Assembly: GCA_023055425.1 (NCBI GenBank)
Contig: JALGPY010000010.1
Location: 14,605,363 to 14,669,362, forward strand
From: Linanthus parryae
Taxonomy: Eukaryota > Streptophyta > Magnoliopsida > Ericales > Polemoniaceae
Reading direction: 5' to 3'
DNA: 64,000 bases
Part shown: in pieces, positions 23,466-34,046 of the stretch
Position numbering within the stretch: position 1 is the first letter of the stretch
How the letters are laid out: each line of letters begins with the position of its first letter
Made by a program: the position numbers and the translations under genes
Notes under the pieces: generated by a model
The model's database searches: none
What the model was told of the DNA's origin: nothing
What the model saw: the letters and a program-made list of their open reading frames with translations, nothing else

Positions 23466-24806
23466 TTATTTCACAGCATCATCATCTGATTCATGCTTGT
23501 ACAAATCTAGATCTGCAAAACTTTCACTCATAGAGTCCTTAGTACTTTCATCAAAAATTACATGAATGCTCTCTTCCACAATCTTGGTTTTTCTATTATA
23601 AACTCTATAAGCTTTGCTAGTTTGAGAATATCCAAGAAATACACCTTTATCACTTCTAGCATCAAACTTACCAAGATTGTCTCTACCATTGTTATGCACA
23701 AAACAGATACAACCAAAGGGCTTAAAATAAGAAACAGTAGGCTTTCTCCCTTTAAACAGTTCATAGGGAGTCTTTTTCAATATAGGTCTGATCAAGCATC
23801 TATTCAGCACATAATTGGCATTGTTAACAGATTCTGCCCATAAAAACTTTGGCAAATTACTTTCAAGAAGCATGGTTCTGGACATATCCTCAATTGTCCT
23901 ATTTTTCCTTTCAACTACTCCATTTTGCTGTGGAGTTCTGGGTGCAGAAAAGTTGTGTGAAATGCCATGCTTTGCACAAAATAAATCAAATTCAAGTTGA
24001 TCAAACTCTCTACCATGATCACTTCTAATGGATGCAACAGGTAAATTTTTTAAAGTTTGAAGCTCTTTGCACAATCTAGAAAACTCAGATAAAGCTTCAC
24101 TTTGGTCTCTAATAAACATCACCCAAGTAAATCTAGAATAATCATCAATTATAACAAGCATATACCTCTTACCTTTTGGGTTCTGAACTCTCATAGGACC
24201 ACACAAGTCCATATGCAGCAATTCTAAGGGTCTAGAAGTACTTACAAAGTTCTTTGGCTTGAAAGGGCTTCCGGTCTGTTTACCTTGTACACAAGCCTTG
24301 CAAACCTCATCATCTGAAAATTTCTGTGATGGTAAAGTATGTATACTAATATGCCCAAGCTTTCTGTGCCAAAGCTTTGAATCTTCCTTCAAGGCCTTGA
24401 GGCATTTTAGCTTGTCACCTGCAACACTGTTAGTATTCATAGAATATAGATTATATGATCTACGAGCAGTGAGTATGCAATCACCAGATTTCTCATCTTG
24501 CACCACACATTTCTCCTTGTCAAATACAGCTTTATAACCTTTATCACATAACTGATAGATACTAAGCAAATTATACTTAAGTCCATCTACCAGATAAACA
24601 TCAGATATAGAATTTGTAGAACCATTACCAATACTACCTATACCAATGATATTGCATTTTTCTTTGTCACCAAGTGTGATTGTTCCTCCAGATTTTTCTT
24701 TAAGTTCAGTAAAGAGAGACCTCTTTCCACTCATATGTCTGGAACATCCACTGTCTAATATCCATTTCTGATCTTTCAAAGCCTTGGTGACATCCTGCAA
24801 AAACAA
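23466..24806 (-). pseudogene. SIRE protease and integrase segment
   Basis: An open frame of about 446 codons. The aspartic protease box WILDSGCSRHMSG is near residue 15. The integrase HHCC finger (WHRKLGHIS ... VCKACVQGK) is near 145-175, followed by the core with HMDLCGPM, FTWVMFIRD, SIRSDHGREFD and PQQNGVVERKNRT, so all three catalytic acids are present. The GKFDARSDKGVFLGYS end of integrase is also visible. It is separated from the upstream gag frame by a frameshift near 24,807 and ends at a stop at 23,466, so no polyprotein can be made. Confidence 0.9.
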
Positions 24807-24807
24807 A

Positions 24808-25581
24808 TCATTGCCTTAACAGGCTGTTAGACCAAGTGCAGAACTTTGAGTCATACTCAGAATCAGCCATATTTGGTGGCCTAATTCCTTTTGGAACCCA
24901 AATATGCCTAACCTGTCCCTTAAGCTGATAAGGACAAGTATTCCTCATAATGTGAGGTTCTGATCTTCTGAAGGGACAAGTTAATCTGACATGACCAATT
25001 TTTCCACAGTAATGACATTTTGGAGAATGTCTGCTACCAGATTTGACAAAAGTAGTTTGGATTTTCTTTGGAAAATTTGGATTATAGCCAATCCCACTTT
25101 TATGCATTGATTTCAGACTTCCTCCAAGAATGAGATTCAGATTATGTTCTGAGCCAGTAAACCTAGCTAGGACCTTCTTGGACTCTTGAAGTTTCTCAGT
25201 CAAAGTACAGATCTGTTGTTCTAAATTCTCAGAATGAGTCTTTAGATCAGCATATCTTTCAGTTAAAAGAGTGTTTTGATCAACAACCTCTTTTATCTGT
25301 GCCTTCAAGACTTTGAACTTGCTGTCCAAGGCCTTGAAGTCTTTTTCCAGATTTGTCTTAGAAACTTCAACAGTTTTGTTTGAAACCACTAGGTCCAGGT
25401 TTTCTTTTACCTGCTCATGAATCTTAATGTTTAAAGCAGAAATCTCATTTCTATAACTTTCCTCATTTAAAAACATACTTTTGAGAATTTCAGGAAGTAC
25501 ATCAGAAGGACTAGCAAGTAAATTTTTTACCATGTCTTCAATGTGTCTGTCTGATGAACTTTCCTCATTATACTTTGCCAT
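24808..25581 (-). pseudogene. SIRE second gag-like segment
   Basis: About 257 codons: a long heptad-rich stretch (likely coiled coil, residues about 40-140), then a zinc knuckle CHYCGKIGHVRLTCP and the segment LKGQVRHIWVPKGIRPPN that precedes protease in SIRE elements. A TGA (near 25,640) separates it from the upstream gag, apparently a TGG-to-TGA change in a Ser/Asp-rich linker; it ends with a frameshift into the protease frame. Confidence 0.8.
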
Positions 25582-25641
25582 GAAGCATAAGTTTGCTTGC
25601 TCTTCTTCTGTGTCCGAGTCACTTGATGAATCAGAATCACT

Positions 25642-26688
25642 TCAAGAAGCCATCATGGCTTTCTTCCTTCTGTTTTTACCATCCTTCTTCTGAAAGTTCC
25701 TGTTATTCTTCTTTTGTGGGCAGTCCCTTACTAAATGATCTGCATCACCACACTCAAAACAATTCATTACTTTAGTTTTATGTGACTGTGATGAAGATTT
25801 ACCTTTGTAATCCTTGCTGCCTGAGGGTCTTGATCTCTCTCTGTTGTAATCCCTATTACCAGAGTTTCTTTTCTTTTTGAGAATCCCTGTCAAGGCCTTG
25901 GAGATCAATGCTAAAGCCTCTTCATCATCAGGTTCCTCCTCAGTCTCAAGGCTTTGAGACTTTTCACTATCTTTTGCCTTAAGTGCTAGGTTCCTGATAT
26001 TTTCACTCAAATCACCTTCCACATCCTTCATGGACATTTCATGAGTGAACAACTTTCCTTGTAGATCATCTAGCTGAAGAAGAATCAAGTCCTGAGCTTC
26101 CTCAATGGATGTTGTCTTTGGCTTCCACTTGGCTTTTGGCAAACTTCTCAGAATCTTTCTGACCTTCTCTTCATTTGAGAACTTCTTTCCCAATGACTCC
26201 AGGTTGTTCACCACATCAGTGAATCTTTTGAACATTTCCTTGATGGTCTCATCTGAATTCATCTTGAACAACTCATATTGCCTCAGAAGTATGTTGATTT
26301 TTGTCTGCTTAACCTGGCTGGTTCCTTCATATGTCACTACAAGTTTATCCCACACTTCTTTGTCACTCTTACAGTTTGAAACTCTGTTGAACTCATCTGC
26401 ATTTAAAGCACTGTATAGCAAATTCATAGCCTTGTAATATTTTGATACCTTTTCCAGTTCAATGACTGAAAGATTTTCCTCAGACTTGATACTTCTGACT
26501 CCATCAATTGTAGTGTAGAACTCATGAGGACCATTCTGAACTATTGACCATAGTTCCATGTCTTGATCTATGATGAACATCTTCATCAATGCCTTCCAGT
26601 GCATGAAGTTGTCACCACAGAACAATGGAGGTCTGTTGGTTGTCCTTCCTTGTGAGAATCCACCATCTCCTACATAACTCATAGTCAC
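25642..26688 (-). pseudogene. SIRE gag (capsid and CCHC finger)
   Basis: The nucleocapsid precursor that packages element RNA. MTMSYVGDGGFSQGRTTNRP begins 31 bases after the primer-binding site. The capsid part contains DNFMHWKALMKMFI, SNCKSDKEVWDKLVVTYEGT and NEEKVRKILRSLP. The CCHC finger is CFECGDADHLVRDC near residue 310. It ends at a premature TGA. The palindromic word occurs twice in the coding sequence (25,891 and 25,947). Confidence 0.9.
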
Positions 26689-26719
26689 CAGATTGTTAGA
26701 TCTAAAAACAGTGACACAA

Positions 26720-26731
26720 GCTCTAATACCA
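26720..26731 (-). other. Primer-binding site of the SIRE element
   Basis: The minus strand reads TGGTATTAGAGC, matching the 3' end of initiator tRNA-Met (TGGTATCAGAGC) with one mismatch, two bases inside the LTR edge. Confidence 0.85.
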
Positions 26732-26733
26732 AT

Positions 26734-28270
26734 TGAAAGTGTGTAATGTAGACTAAATACAGGACCTAAATACTCTAGAAGGGGGGGGGTTGAATAGAGT
26801 ATGGAAACTTTTTGAAAAACTTAAAGTTTAACAGAAAGACTTTGTGTGAAACTTAAATCGCAAGGCCTTGAGATTTTAGTAAACTGTCTGAAACTTACAA
26901 AGGCAAAATAGTAAACTACAAGGCCTTGAACTGTAAACAATTCTAAACAACTTTTGAACCCTAGTTTGATACGAGTTGGGAGGCCGAGAGGAGAGACGGC
27001 GAGAGACTAAGCTTACGCGCAAGGACTTTAGTAAGACTTGAGTTGTGTGCAGCAGATAATAATCAAACTGTAAAGTAAAGAACACAAAGCAATTTACAGA
27101 GTTCAGTCCCAATGGACCTAATCTCTGCCTGAGAGATCTAATCCCACCAGTATTGGGAAAACACTTCTTATTACTCACACAGAAACAACCCCAGCTCTTC
27201 AAGCCTAAGTGATTTCCCTTACACCTATACAGCTTGTGGTTCCAAACCTATCTAGTTCCAGCTACTAAATGTTGAGCTAACAAGAAACTCTTGTTGTTCA
27301 CTTGAACAACCAACCACTAGGTTAAGTGAGGTTTAAGATAACCTAGAGATACACAGATAAAAGTACAAGTGAAGAACATAGTATGAAGATAAGCTGTTGA
27401 AGCCTGGAAGTGTTCTTCTGGAAAACTGGATTGATTTGATCTTCAGAAATCTGGAATGAAGCTTGAATGATTGTGTGTTTGAATGAATGATCTCCCACGA
27501 TTTTGTCACACCTCTCAGAGTATTATGCAAGCCTCTATCACTTTCAAAATTCAAACCAGTCTCTTTTATCCACAGCTGCAACTGATTGAGAGATTTTAGG
27601 ATCTAAGTTCCTACAAATCCTCCTTCTGTTTTCAACTGAAATTCAAACAGCTTCAAGTGGATATTCGTTGGAGTTTATTGAGATTGCTCCTGCACGTTTA
27701 ACAACCCTGCAACAACATTGAAACACAGCAACAACAAAACCCAGAAAGCTAACAGTACTATGACTGCTTGGTTATACAGTTTCTGATAAAACTGTTTAAC
27801 AAACTTAGAACAATAACCTGTATATCTTCTGAAACATATGAATCATGAAAAAAACGTTTAAGACACTTAGAAGTGAGTAAATAATCACAATACTAAGAAC
27901 CACAACCTGCAAGAAAGAATCAACTAAGTTCTGTAAAAACTGTCAGCAGCTCAAGGCATATCTCAAGGCCTTGGAGCTCTGAACCTTCTTCACAGAATTT
28001 CAAAGATATACCCAGATAACTTTTTTTCTTCCTGTTCTGATCATCTGCAATTGTGTTAGATATAAAAATAGTATAATCTAAAAGTATATGCAGTAAACCA
28101 CTGATTTGCATAATCAGATATCCAATCTGCAACACATAATTGTCATAACATACAGCAGAATAAATAACTCAAGGCTTTGAAGTTCAGCCAATCTCAAGGC
28201 CTTGAGATAACTGAAATGCTTTGCTGCTTATGCCTTAGCCTTTTGTCTTTCATCACTCAAAAACAACTCA
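26734..28270 (-). repeat. 5' LTR of the SIRE element
   Basis: About 1,537 bp with TG...CA ends on the minus strand (TGAGTTG... to ...CTTTCA), next to the primer-binding site. It contains a G9 run (near 26,781), five copies of the palindromic CAAGGCCTTGA word, and a 67-bp mitochondrial-like insert at 26,969-27,035. The partner LTR is missing, so the outer edge is inferred from where hAT homology starts. Confidence 0.75.
26969..27035. repeat. 67-bp mitochondrial-like insert in the LTR
   Basis: 66 of 67 bases match mitochondrial-type spacer at 6,683-6,749. The flanks (ctagtttg | acttgagttg) are LTR sequence. No target duplication is obvious, which suggests filler DNA captured at a break. Confidence 0.85.
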
Positions 28271-28332
28271 CTTTAACCTTCCGTATTTAACATGCCCCCC
28301 CCCCCTCCAGAAATTTTCTTGGTCCGTCCCTG
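28271..28332 (-). mobile_element. hAT element stump cut by the SIRE insertion
   Basis: This is the reverse complement of the first about 60 bp of the complete element at 29,171-29,394: it ends ttggtccgtccctg and runs back through gaaattttc, a C11 run, catg and ttaaatacgg to ggttaaag. Only one terminus is left; homology stops where the SIRE LTR begins. Confidence 0.85.
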
Positions 28333-29162
28333 CATGTACCACTCTGTTTTTGTTTACCAGATGTTTCTCTCTCTTGTATTGGCTGTGATAGCCTTTTCTT
28401 TGATGGAAGCTACAGTTTTCGAAAGTTTTTTTCATAATGAAAGGAATCGACACTGTGATGAGAAATATTTGTTTGCTCTTTGAGAAAAAGATGTGGACTT
28501 GCTATAACCATACAACGAAGAAAGAGTGGTGATAATTACAGCACAAAAAACAATAGTTACAGCACAACAAATTCTAAGTGACCAGATTGCCCCATAATTA
28601 CATTAGATCGTGAACCAATGCTTCTGCTTGAGTGCTTCTCTTTCATCTGCCCCTTGTCTTTCTAACTCTCACATTAATTATTCTCACACTGTCCTCTCTC
28701 TCTCTAACTCTCATCTGCTTGTTCTCTTATCTCTTAGACTCTTCCTCTAATTTTCTTCAAAATTTATTTACTAATCAATACAACCACGATGTAGAAAAAG
28801 GTAAAAGATTAAGTTCACACATTTGAGCACCATAAAGGCAAGAATTCATTACATTGTATGCCTAAGCTACCTTTTTCTAGATCTGGGTTGTTCAGGGTTC
28901 GTTTCTGCTTGTGTTCTTGAGGTACGAGGAGGCAGAAACCGTTCTTTGATAGCAATTTAGTGGCTGATTTGAGGTGGATGACTCTGTTGAAGTTTTTGGA
29001 TAGCTTGCTCTGTTTTGGAGCTGAACAGGGGTTTGTTGAATCCATTTATGGGCTTTCTTAGGGATTGTCGTTGTGGGTTTTTTCAAAAATGTGAAGGGAG
29101 AGAGAGAGAGAGAGAGAGAGATTTGGAAGAAAGTAGAGTACTGGGTTTTGTTTTTGTTTATC
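28333..29162. other. Spacer between two inverted hAT ends
   Basis: No convincing gene. The words ttgctctaaccatacaacg-like (28,495-28,520) and gcaccatgtcatatt-like recur at 30,040-30,190. A (GA)n run occupies about 29,098-29,120. A 90-codon minus-strand frame across it is low-complexity. Confidence 0.5.
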
Positions 29163-29170
29163 AATACATG

Positions 29171-29394
29171 CAGGGACGGACCAAGAAAATTTCTGGAGGG
29201 GGTCCATGTTAAATACGGAAGGTTAAAGTGAGCTCACAATGTTATTTTAGATGACATAGGGGGGGGGGGGGGGGGGGGGGCGACATATACTTTTGTAAAT
29301 ATCCAAAACTGTTAGGGTAATATTTGTTATTCTCTGAAGTATAGGGGGGGGGAGGGGAATGCCCCCTGGTTGGATATACATGGGTCCGTCCCTG
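29171..29394 (+). mobile_element. Complete 224-bp hAT-type MITE
   Basis: Begins CAGGGACGGACC and ends GGTCCGTCCCTG, terminal inverted repeats of the hAT CAGGG type. It is flanked by a perfect 8-bp target duplication AATACATG (29,163-29,170 and 29,395-29,402). There is no coding capacity. It holds an uninterrupted G22 run at 29,259-29,280 and a G-rich stretch near 29,344. Confidence 0.92.
29259..29280 (+). repeat. G22 homopolymer
   Basis: Twenty-two consecutive G residues within the hAT MITE. It is capable of G-quadruplex formation and its exact length is prone to sequencing error. Confidence 0.8.
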
Positions 29395-29718
29395 AATACA
29401 TGGTTTGATTTTTGTTCATCAGTAGATGGTGACATGGTGGTTTGGGATTCTTCCATTAAATTGATTGTAAATTAGACAGATGGTGGTCATTGCTGAAAGG
29501 GTGGGTGGGTTTGTCTGGGTTCGATGGGCAGGAGTGTAGAGAGGGAGAGAGTCAGTGGAGTGAAACAAAAAGTTGTCACCTAGGCAGTCATCATATATAG
29601 GGGTAGTGTGGTCTTTTAAACATTTTTTGTGCTGTAATTAGTACTTTTTGTGCTGTAATATCAGCACCCCAAAAGAAAGTGGATTTCCTATGTTCTTCAG
29701 GAACTTCCTGAAGTGGCC

Positions 29719-29984
29719 TACCACTCTGTCTCTTCTCTTTAGTCTCACTTTGACCTTTTGCGCGTATCTGGATCACTTAATCGGGTGATTCGAACAGCAA
29801 AATGATGCGATTTTTTTTTTTTTTGAAACTCACCGTGTTATAGTGAAACTATTATTCTACAACACCATGGAAAATTTGTCAAAAAATTGCATCATTTTAA
29901 TAGCCAAGTCACCAGGTCAGAGTGATTCAGTGAATTGAGTTACAAAAGTCAGAATGGGGGTAAAGAGAAGAGACATAGTTGGTA
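29719..29984. mobile_element. Stowaway-like MITE A
   Basis: About 266 bp flanked by TA, with imperfect inverted ends TACCACTCTGTCTCTTCTC and, on the other strand, TACCAACTATGTCTCTTCTC. Inner arms pair around gcaaaatgatgc / gcatcatttta. It is related to the copy at 46,962-47,224. Confidence 0.65.
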
Positions 29985-31150
29985 TGATGGTACTAGGGGG
30001 ATTGCCGAGAATTTTTTGTTTGGTCTAATAGCAAATGATGTTTATTTGCTCTAACCATACAACGCAGGACACGTCAAGAAAAAAGAGAATGAGTGGCAGA
30101 AAAAAAGAAAGTGGATTTCTACACGTTTCTGACGTGTCCTATGATGTATTGATTAGAGCACCATGTCATATTTGCTCTTGGAGCAAACAATAATTACTCG
30201 GGATTTCCCGTGCCCGAGGGCACTACCCAAAAACCACGTTTCATAATTGATTTTGCAGGAGGAGAAGATGAAAATGGCGTTCCACATTAATTTTATATGA
30301 TATCCATCAAGTCATGTTCTTACACACTTTTGATAATTACGTAGATTAATCCAGCGAGAGGGTACATTTTCAAGTAGTTTGTAGTTAAGTGGGTAGTTAT
30401 GTAGTGGGTAGTTAAGTGGGTGGTATGTGAGATATAAGAGCTGGGGTTGATTTATTTAATCTAAAGGCTGCAAAGCCATAAGTTAGTTAAACCATGTTGT
30501 TTTATAGAATAGATTGATCAGAGCACCATGTCATATTTTCTCTTGGAGCAAGCAATAATTACTCGCAATGCCAGGGCTAAATGCAGTCCATTACTTATTT
30601 CCAAATAATCCACTTTGAACTTTTAATCTGTTTTGAACTTTTCTGAAAGGTTTGTTCTGACTTGTTATAGCGTATAAATATGAGAGAAAATGTAGGAGAA
30701 GACGGTGAAAGAAGTTGGAGAAAATGTAGGAGGGAGTTGCAGAAATAGGCTGGGTACGTTTCGTTTTTGCTTAATCTTGTTTTTTTCAATCTTGTTCCAT
30801 TGATAAGATTTGTAGTGTTTTTTAATAGTAAAATATAAGATTTGTAGTGTCAGTAAGTTATCTTTAAGTAATTCATCTAAAACAAATTATCTTCTAGTAA
30901 TTATCCTTTAATGATTTTATGTAGCAATCATCATTTTTTGTACATTTCAATTATCCAAAAAATCATTTCCCATTTTTCTTAAATACTAATATAATTCTTA
31001 TTTACCTTATTAAAAAAATAAAGTAGTTCTTACGAGTTAATAATTATTTGTTTATAACTTAATATAAATAATTAATGAGTTTTAAAAAATGTAAAAGTGC
31101 TAGTGTAATGGAAATATTTGAATAAAATAATAACTGATGGTGGGTGGAGG
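29985..31150. other. Nuclear spacer with dispersed repeat words
   Basis: No gene recognised. A word 'agagcaccatgtcatatt(t/t)gctcttggagcaa' occurs at about 30,155 and again near 30,517 with few changes, and a diverged form near 43,200. The words gacacgtcaaga / tctgacgtgtc form inverted arms at 30,068-30,140. The 30,420-30,510 stretch resembles 44,620-44,690. Confidence 0.5.
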
Positions 31151-31152
31151 GT

Positions 31153-31680
31153 AGGGATGCAAACGGTTCGGTTCGGTCCGGTTTGAGGAGAAAAAATCCA
31201 AACCTCGATGGTTTGGTTTAGTCTCGGTTCAGTTTCGCCTCGGTCTCGCTTTTAGGCGGTTCGGTTCGGTTAAAACCGGCGGTTTGCATATGAGTACACA
31301 ATGAAACTTAAAACTAGATATTTAAACTAACAAAATGTAAAAAAAATGTAATCTTTTTACAAATATTAGGAAGTAAAGTTACTCAATCGAATCAAGAACC
31401 GTTTTCTTGATATTTCAAGAATGTTTTACAACAAAATTCAAGCAAGAATGACATCAATATGAACAAAGCTTCAATATTTTACATGAGAAAATAATAATAC
31501 TATGTTTTGGGTACATTAATTCTATGCAACTCGGTTTAAACAGTTTATTGCGGTTTAACCGGTTCAGTCCGGTTCAGTTTTATCTTTTGGACGGTTTGTG
31601 CTCGGTTCGGTTTATTTCGGTCTGGTTTTTTTCGGTTCGATACGGTTTGCTGTTTTTTCGGTTTAACCTTGCACCCCTAG
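31153..31680. mobile_element. Probable non-autonomous DNA element
   Basis: About 525 bp with ends gggatgcaaacggttc on the left and, on the opposite strand, ggggtgcaaggttaaacc on the right. Both ends are rich in ggttcggt/accgaacc, so the ends can fold together. No coding capacity. The superfamily is not clear. Confidence 0.5.
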
Positions 31681-32380
31681 TGGAGGGGTAGGGGATACCT
31701 CCACAGTTGGAGGATTAAGGGCATAATTGTGAATATTAAGAAGTTAAGAAGTTGGACCAGGGGGAGTTTTAGTGCATGTTTGGTTAGAGATTAAGATCTG
31801 CCAAAAAAATTAATCTCGTTTGTTTCTTAGTTTTTTTGAGTCAGATTTTAATTTAAGTTGACCAATAATCTACAGATAGTAAAAGCTACAGGTGTTGCCA
31901 AACGCATTTAAATTTTAATTCCAGATTTTCAGCGCATGCCAAACAGTTTTTAGATGATAATTTCAGCCAGATTATTTTCATGAGATTATTGAGATTTTAA
32001 GTTGGAACTAAACATGCTCTTAGGGGGTAGGGGTGGGGGAGACCTCCACCATTGCAATTGGCCTTATTAATCCGCCCCCAATAGTTGGACTCACTTCCAC
32101 AAATGGACTAAATTTATGGAACGAGGGAGGGTTTGTGGGTTTTTTTTTTTTTATTTAAGGATTGATGTGGGCAAGTGGACAACAGTGGGAGGTGAAATTC
32201 ATACTACTACCTCGTTTTTCAAATTGGTAACGTGAAACGAACATGTCATTTGCGTAAGTTTGTACAGGACCTGCAAGGGTTGTTAATCTTTATCAACAAT
32301 TTCATGAGCTATGTACTTCTATAAAAAGGGATCATTGTGTGAAAGTGATATGCGAGATGGAGCGTTTTAAAAAAAACAGC
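31681..32380. other. Spacer with a possible MITE
   Basis: Between about 31,765 and 32,025 the ends gtgcatgtttggttag and, on the other strand, gagcatgtttagttcc suggest a short DNA transposon. No gene until the F-box-like frame at 32,404. A possible promoter element tataaaaagg lies at 32,320-32,330. Confidence 0.4.
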
Positions 32381-32403
32381 ATTGTTTGAAAGAGATAGGC
32401 GTG

Positions 32404-33115
32404 ATGTGGCGTTCTCCTCTAGAGAGTCTTCCTTCATATGTCTTTGCTCTGATCGGTGGTCTAGTGGCGAGCAAATCAAGTGCTGACTTAATCTTCCTGA
32501 GCTTAGGCAGTAAGACCATAAAGGAAAAGATCAACTATCAGTCTTTCCTGGAAGCTAACTTGCGACTTTTCATGACTTTTAAAGAATGGACGATTGTTGT
32601 TCGTCGTTTCCTAGGGTTATGTAAGGATTGCGGCCACCCGGAGGCCGCTTACTGGATGGGACTAGTATGTTCGTTTCACACCTTCCCATGTGTTTTTTAA
32701 TTGTTTCTAAATTATCTTATCTGTAACTGCACTTTCAGTTTCTTAGCAACTTTTTTTGGAAACCGGCGACTGGTTGTCAGCCAAACCGCTACTTCAACAC
32801 TCCTTCAACAGTGGCTTCGCTCAGGCAGGATTTGCATGGGGTTTGTTTTGGGTGGCTTTTGAAACGGACAACGACAATTTTATCCATATACTTGTGGAAT
32901 TCATTCCTGCTGATGATGCCGATGAAGAGAGAATTCTTGCCGGTTGTTCGCCGTTGTGCAAGCTAATGGATGACGTCTCTGATACACCTATTCTTTTTCG
33001 AAGCAGGTCGCGTAACCTTGATTCCATACTGTTGGGATTTGGTGGATCGACATTCCTGAGTGCTCGCCGACTTCATGTAGTGGGTGTTGGAGGTCATGAC
33101 GGCGTGTCGAGTTAG
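32404..33115 (+). CDS. F-box-like protein, copy 1 (two exons)
   Basis: Exon 1 is 32,404-32,664 and exon 2 is 32,747-33,115, with a GT...AG intron of 82 bp (gtatgttcg ... ttcttag). Joined length is 209 residues. The N-terminus LESLPSYVFALIGGLVASKSSADL resembles an F-box. FLGLCKDCGHPEAAYWMGL then LETGDWLSAKPLLQHSFNSGFAQAGFAWG resembles the Sel1-like repeat found in a family of plant F-box proteins, so an SCF ubiquitin-ligase adaptor is a reasonable guess. Start chosen at ATGTGGCG because it aligns with the start in copy 2 at 46,180. A tataaaaag lies about 80 bp upstream. The splice sites and frame are conserved between the copies, which supports a real gene, but expression is unknown. Confidence 0.6.
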
Positions 33116-33469
33116 TGTTCAAGGTGCTTCTGGAACATCTATGCCACTCATCTCTGGTAGCTCATGCGGATAACTACAAAGCGGAGCCTTGACTCTTCCC
33201 CCATACTTATCTTGTTTTAGTGTGGCACGATAATAGTGAAATATGTACTTAACAGAAATATTCTCGATTCAACACTTTCTCAAAATCAGATGAAATGACA
33301 AATTCTTATGGATCACTGTATGAAAAAAGATAGTGCTGGATTTAAGTAAAGGTGTCACAATCAAATGGTTAAAAAGCGATGGTACGTATTTAAGTAAATG
33401 ACCACTTCAGTGGAAGGTTTATTTATTAGTCTAACTTTCTCATTGATCTTGAACAATCTGATTTACAGT
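33116..33469. other. Spacer after F-box-like copy 1
   Basis: Nothing recognised. Confidence 0.5.
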
Positions 33470-34046
33470 TGTTAGGGAAATCATAACATAAAAACATAAA
33501 ACATAAAACAACATTACATTACTCGACAAGATCTTGTTGATCTACCCTAGGAAGATCTAGAATCAACCAATAGCAATTGTACACGATATTGGGTGTGTAT
33601 ATCAGAAACACACCTTATTGACTACCGATTGACTACCATTTAGTCTTTTGATCTCCAACGATGAGAGCGGGGGGTGAAATGTGGATGCGTTAATCACGAA
33701 AGCAAATCTCGAACTCCAAGAAAATGTAGGAAATTTGGGTGTGTATATCGGAAAAAATAACCTAGATAATCTCTGAGTCGTGGGATCACTTTCAGATTAA
33801 AGTATTTCGGTGGTATACACGAAATCAATAATCGGATGAAACAAAGATTTTTTTCAATAACGAGTACGGTTTTGCTATGGAATTCCAAACAAAAATATTC
33901 TACATTTGTTTCTCATTCGCCCAAAACTAACTTAAAGGAAGCAGAAAAAGCGATTAACTTGGCGGTTATAACTGTCACATTTCAGTCCGTTATTATCCAA
34001 CGAGTTAAAATCGGAGACCGCTTGCACGGTCGTTGCCCCTTGGAGC
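33470..34046 (+). repeat. Possible older LTR, left part
   Basis: Starts TGTTAGGGAAATCATAAC and runs to gttgccccttgga, at which point the Angela-like element is inserted. The phrase appears to continue after that element as ccccaccgagggcgctgcc (41,944 on). This would be an LTR or solo LTR split by a nested insertion; no partner copy was found in the window. Confidence 0.4.

Larger units (their letters stand above)
22455..28270 (-). mobile_element. Truncated SIRE-like Ty1-copia element
   Basis: A copia retrotransposon on the minus strand: LTR (26,734-28,270), primer-binding site, gag with CCHC finger, protease, integrase and reverse transcriptase in order. It stops within RT at the mitochondrial junction, so RNase H and the second LTR are missing. 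The gag (PPLFCGDNFMHWKALMKMFI), the CFECGDADHLVRDCP finger and the WILDSGCSRHMSG protease box are of the SIRE/Maximus type. Frames are broken by at least two stops and one frameshift. Its outer LTR end lies in an older hAT element. A 12-14-bp palindromic word recurs throughout (separate entry). Confidence 0.9.

Noticed and set aside
28892..29164. 90-codon minus-strand frame as a gene
   Set aside because: It crosses a (GA)n run and has no conserved motif.
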